From positions 62,001 to 126,000 of the forward strand of contig JAHHIH010000003.1 of assembly GCA_019358835.1 (NCBI GenBank): a stretch of 64,000 bases of DNA, written 5' to 3'. The number at the start of each line of letters is the position of its first letter. Position 1 is the stretch's first letter. Origin of the DNA: Tildeniella torsiva UHER 1998/13D (GTDB lineage: Bacteria; Cyanobacteriota; Cyanobacteriia; Phormidesmidales; Phormidesmidaceae). The notes below the pieces were generated by a model. It searched no databases. It saw nothing but the letters and a program-made list of their open reading frames with translations, and was not told the origin of the DNA. The translations under genes and the position numbers were made by a program. This document shows positions 63,256-64,000 of the stretch, one piece after another.

Positions 63256-64000
63256 ATGACCGTTGACTACGACGCAGTGATTCTCGGCGGCTCGGTGCAG
63301 GGGCGGGAGGCCGCTGCCCTCGCCACTCGGGAAGGGGCGCGAGTAGCGCTGGTGGAGTCGCCAGGGGAAGTAGATTGCTGCATTCGTCGTCAAATTGTGC
63401 TCGCGGCGCTGGCTCAGGCTGGAGGATCTCAGCACCCAACTTGGGAGGCGTTGCGATCGCAGGTTGAAGCCCTAGAGACTGTTGCTTACCCCCATTTGAG
63501 GCTTGACGGCCTGGCCACCAGCGGTGTGGATGTAGTGCTGGAGCCAGGGCAGTTTAGCCCTCGGCCAAATCTGGCGGTGACGACGGCGACACGGCGGCTC
63601 AGGTCGCGCGGCTATCTCCTCGCCCCCGGTACCGAGGTCACTGTCCCGGATATTCCTGGCCTAGCCGAGACTCCTTACCTAACCGTCGATACGCTGCTGG
63701 ATTTAGAGGCGCTGCCTGAGTCGGCGATCGTGCTGGGGCGGAGTGTGGCGGCGATCGCCCTAGCCCAGTCCCTGGCTCAGATGGGCAGCCATACTACTTT
63801 GATCACCCGAGGCGATCGCCTGCTCCCCACCGAAGATCCGGACATATCTGCCTTTGTGGCAGCGCTGCTAGAGGTGGCAGGGGTAACCCTCATGCTCAAC
63901 ACTCACTTAGACGCAATCCACTACAAAGACAGTTTTGGGGTGTCGATGGTCGATGGCGACTTGATCAAGGCTCAAACCCTGGTACTGGCGACCGCCTCCC
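63256..64000 (+). CDS. FAD/NAD(P)-disulfide-reductase-like protein (3' end beyond the window)
   Basis: About 248 residues are visible from ATG 63256. The FAD-binding fold begins MTVDYDAVILGGSVQGREAA, and a second nucleotide-binding segment appears as AIVLGRSVAAIALAQSLAQMGSHTTLI, both as in mercuric-reductase/lipoamide-dehydrogenase-type enzymes. The redox-active pair that normally sits at residues 40-50 (GGTC-x4-GC) is replaced by an EVDCCIRRQ stretch, so the usual disulfide chemistry is doubtful. Middle and C-terminal parts are outside the window, so the substrate cannot be judged. Confidence 0.8.
   Translation, partial: MTVDYDAVILGGSVQGREAAALATREGARVALVESPGEVDCCIRRQIVLAALAQAGGSQHPTWEALRSQVEALETVAYPHLRLDGLATSGVDVVLEPGQFSPRPNLAVTTATRRLRSRGYLLAPGTEVTVPDIPGLAETPYLTVDTLLDLEALPESAIVLGRSVAAIALAQSLAQMGSHTTLITRGDRLLPTEDPDISAFVAALLEVAGVTLMLNTHLDAIHYKDSFGVSMVDGDLIKAQTLVLATAS

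Overview
The window comes from a high-GC cyanobacterium, probably a filamentous Leptolyngbya-like lineage (the lineage is inference). The evidence is the photosystem II genes psbH and psbN in their usual divergent arrangement, a cyanophycinase, a Ycf46-type AAA protein, a probable glutamine riboswitch with an NtcA site, DUF4278, SLH and bluetail-type surface proteins, very frequent GCGATCGC (HIP1) octamers and short heptamer repeats.

Layout. 1-10 kb: membrane and nitrogen-storage genes, mostly on the minus strand (DUF1206, HdeD-like, aspartoacylase-like deacylase, NhaC antiporter, cyanophycinase, MFS exporter, glutaminase). This stretch is visibly decaying. The NhaC 5' end is frameshifted, the MFS gene has an in-frame stop, and an IS903-like element with a nonsense codon in its own transposase abuts a 3' gene remnant. 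10-16 kb: response regulator, a large FG-GAP/cadherin-like/RTX surface protein, and a TIGR03032-GNAT fusion. 16-27 kb: potassium channel, M3 peptidase, SulP transporter, the block pth-tatA-psbH<>psbN-rpsP-khpA-phoH, a two-domain PTPS/QueD protein, and a DUF4278 gene behind the NtcA box and riboswitch. 27-47 kb: mixed housekeeping genes (DLH, AraC regulator, TPR protein, nei, pmbA, tRNA-Ser(CGA), fni, pyrR, S10 peptidase, ycf46-like, GT61, uvrA).

47-55 kb is an accessory island. It holds a DUF433/DUF5615 toxin-antitoxin pair whose toxin start is frameshifted, a Uma2 nuclease-like gene, an 11-copy 21-bp tandem repeat, and a compact four-gene cassette: TIR-iSTAND protein, MoxR AAA+ ATPase, SAV_2336-N/vWA membrane protein, and a large single-span membrane protein. 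The cassette fits the NTP-dependent vWA-MoxR class of conflict or immune systems and is the most interesting object in the window. The MoxR ATPase and vWA protein would form the regulatory switch, the TIR-iSTAND protein would be the effector, and the fourth protein would tie the system to the envelope.

55-64 kb: GT39 glycosyltransferase, a beta-helix protein with two SLH triplets, three small membrane-associated proteins (one YtxH), an Ppx/GppA phosphatase with a C-terminal HD-type region, and the start of a flavoprotein disulfide-reductase-like gene cut by the window edge.
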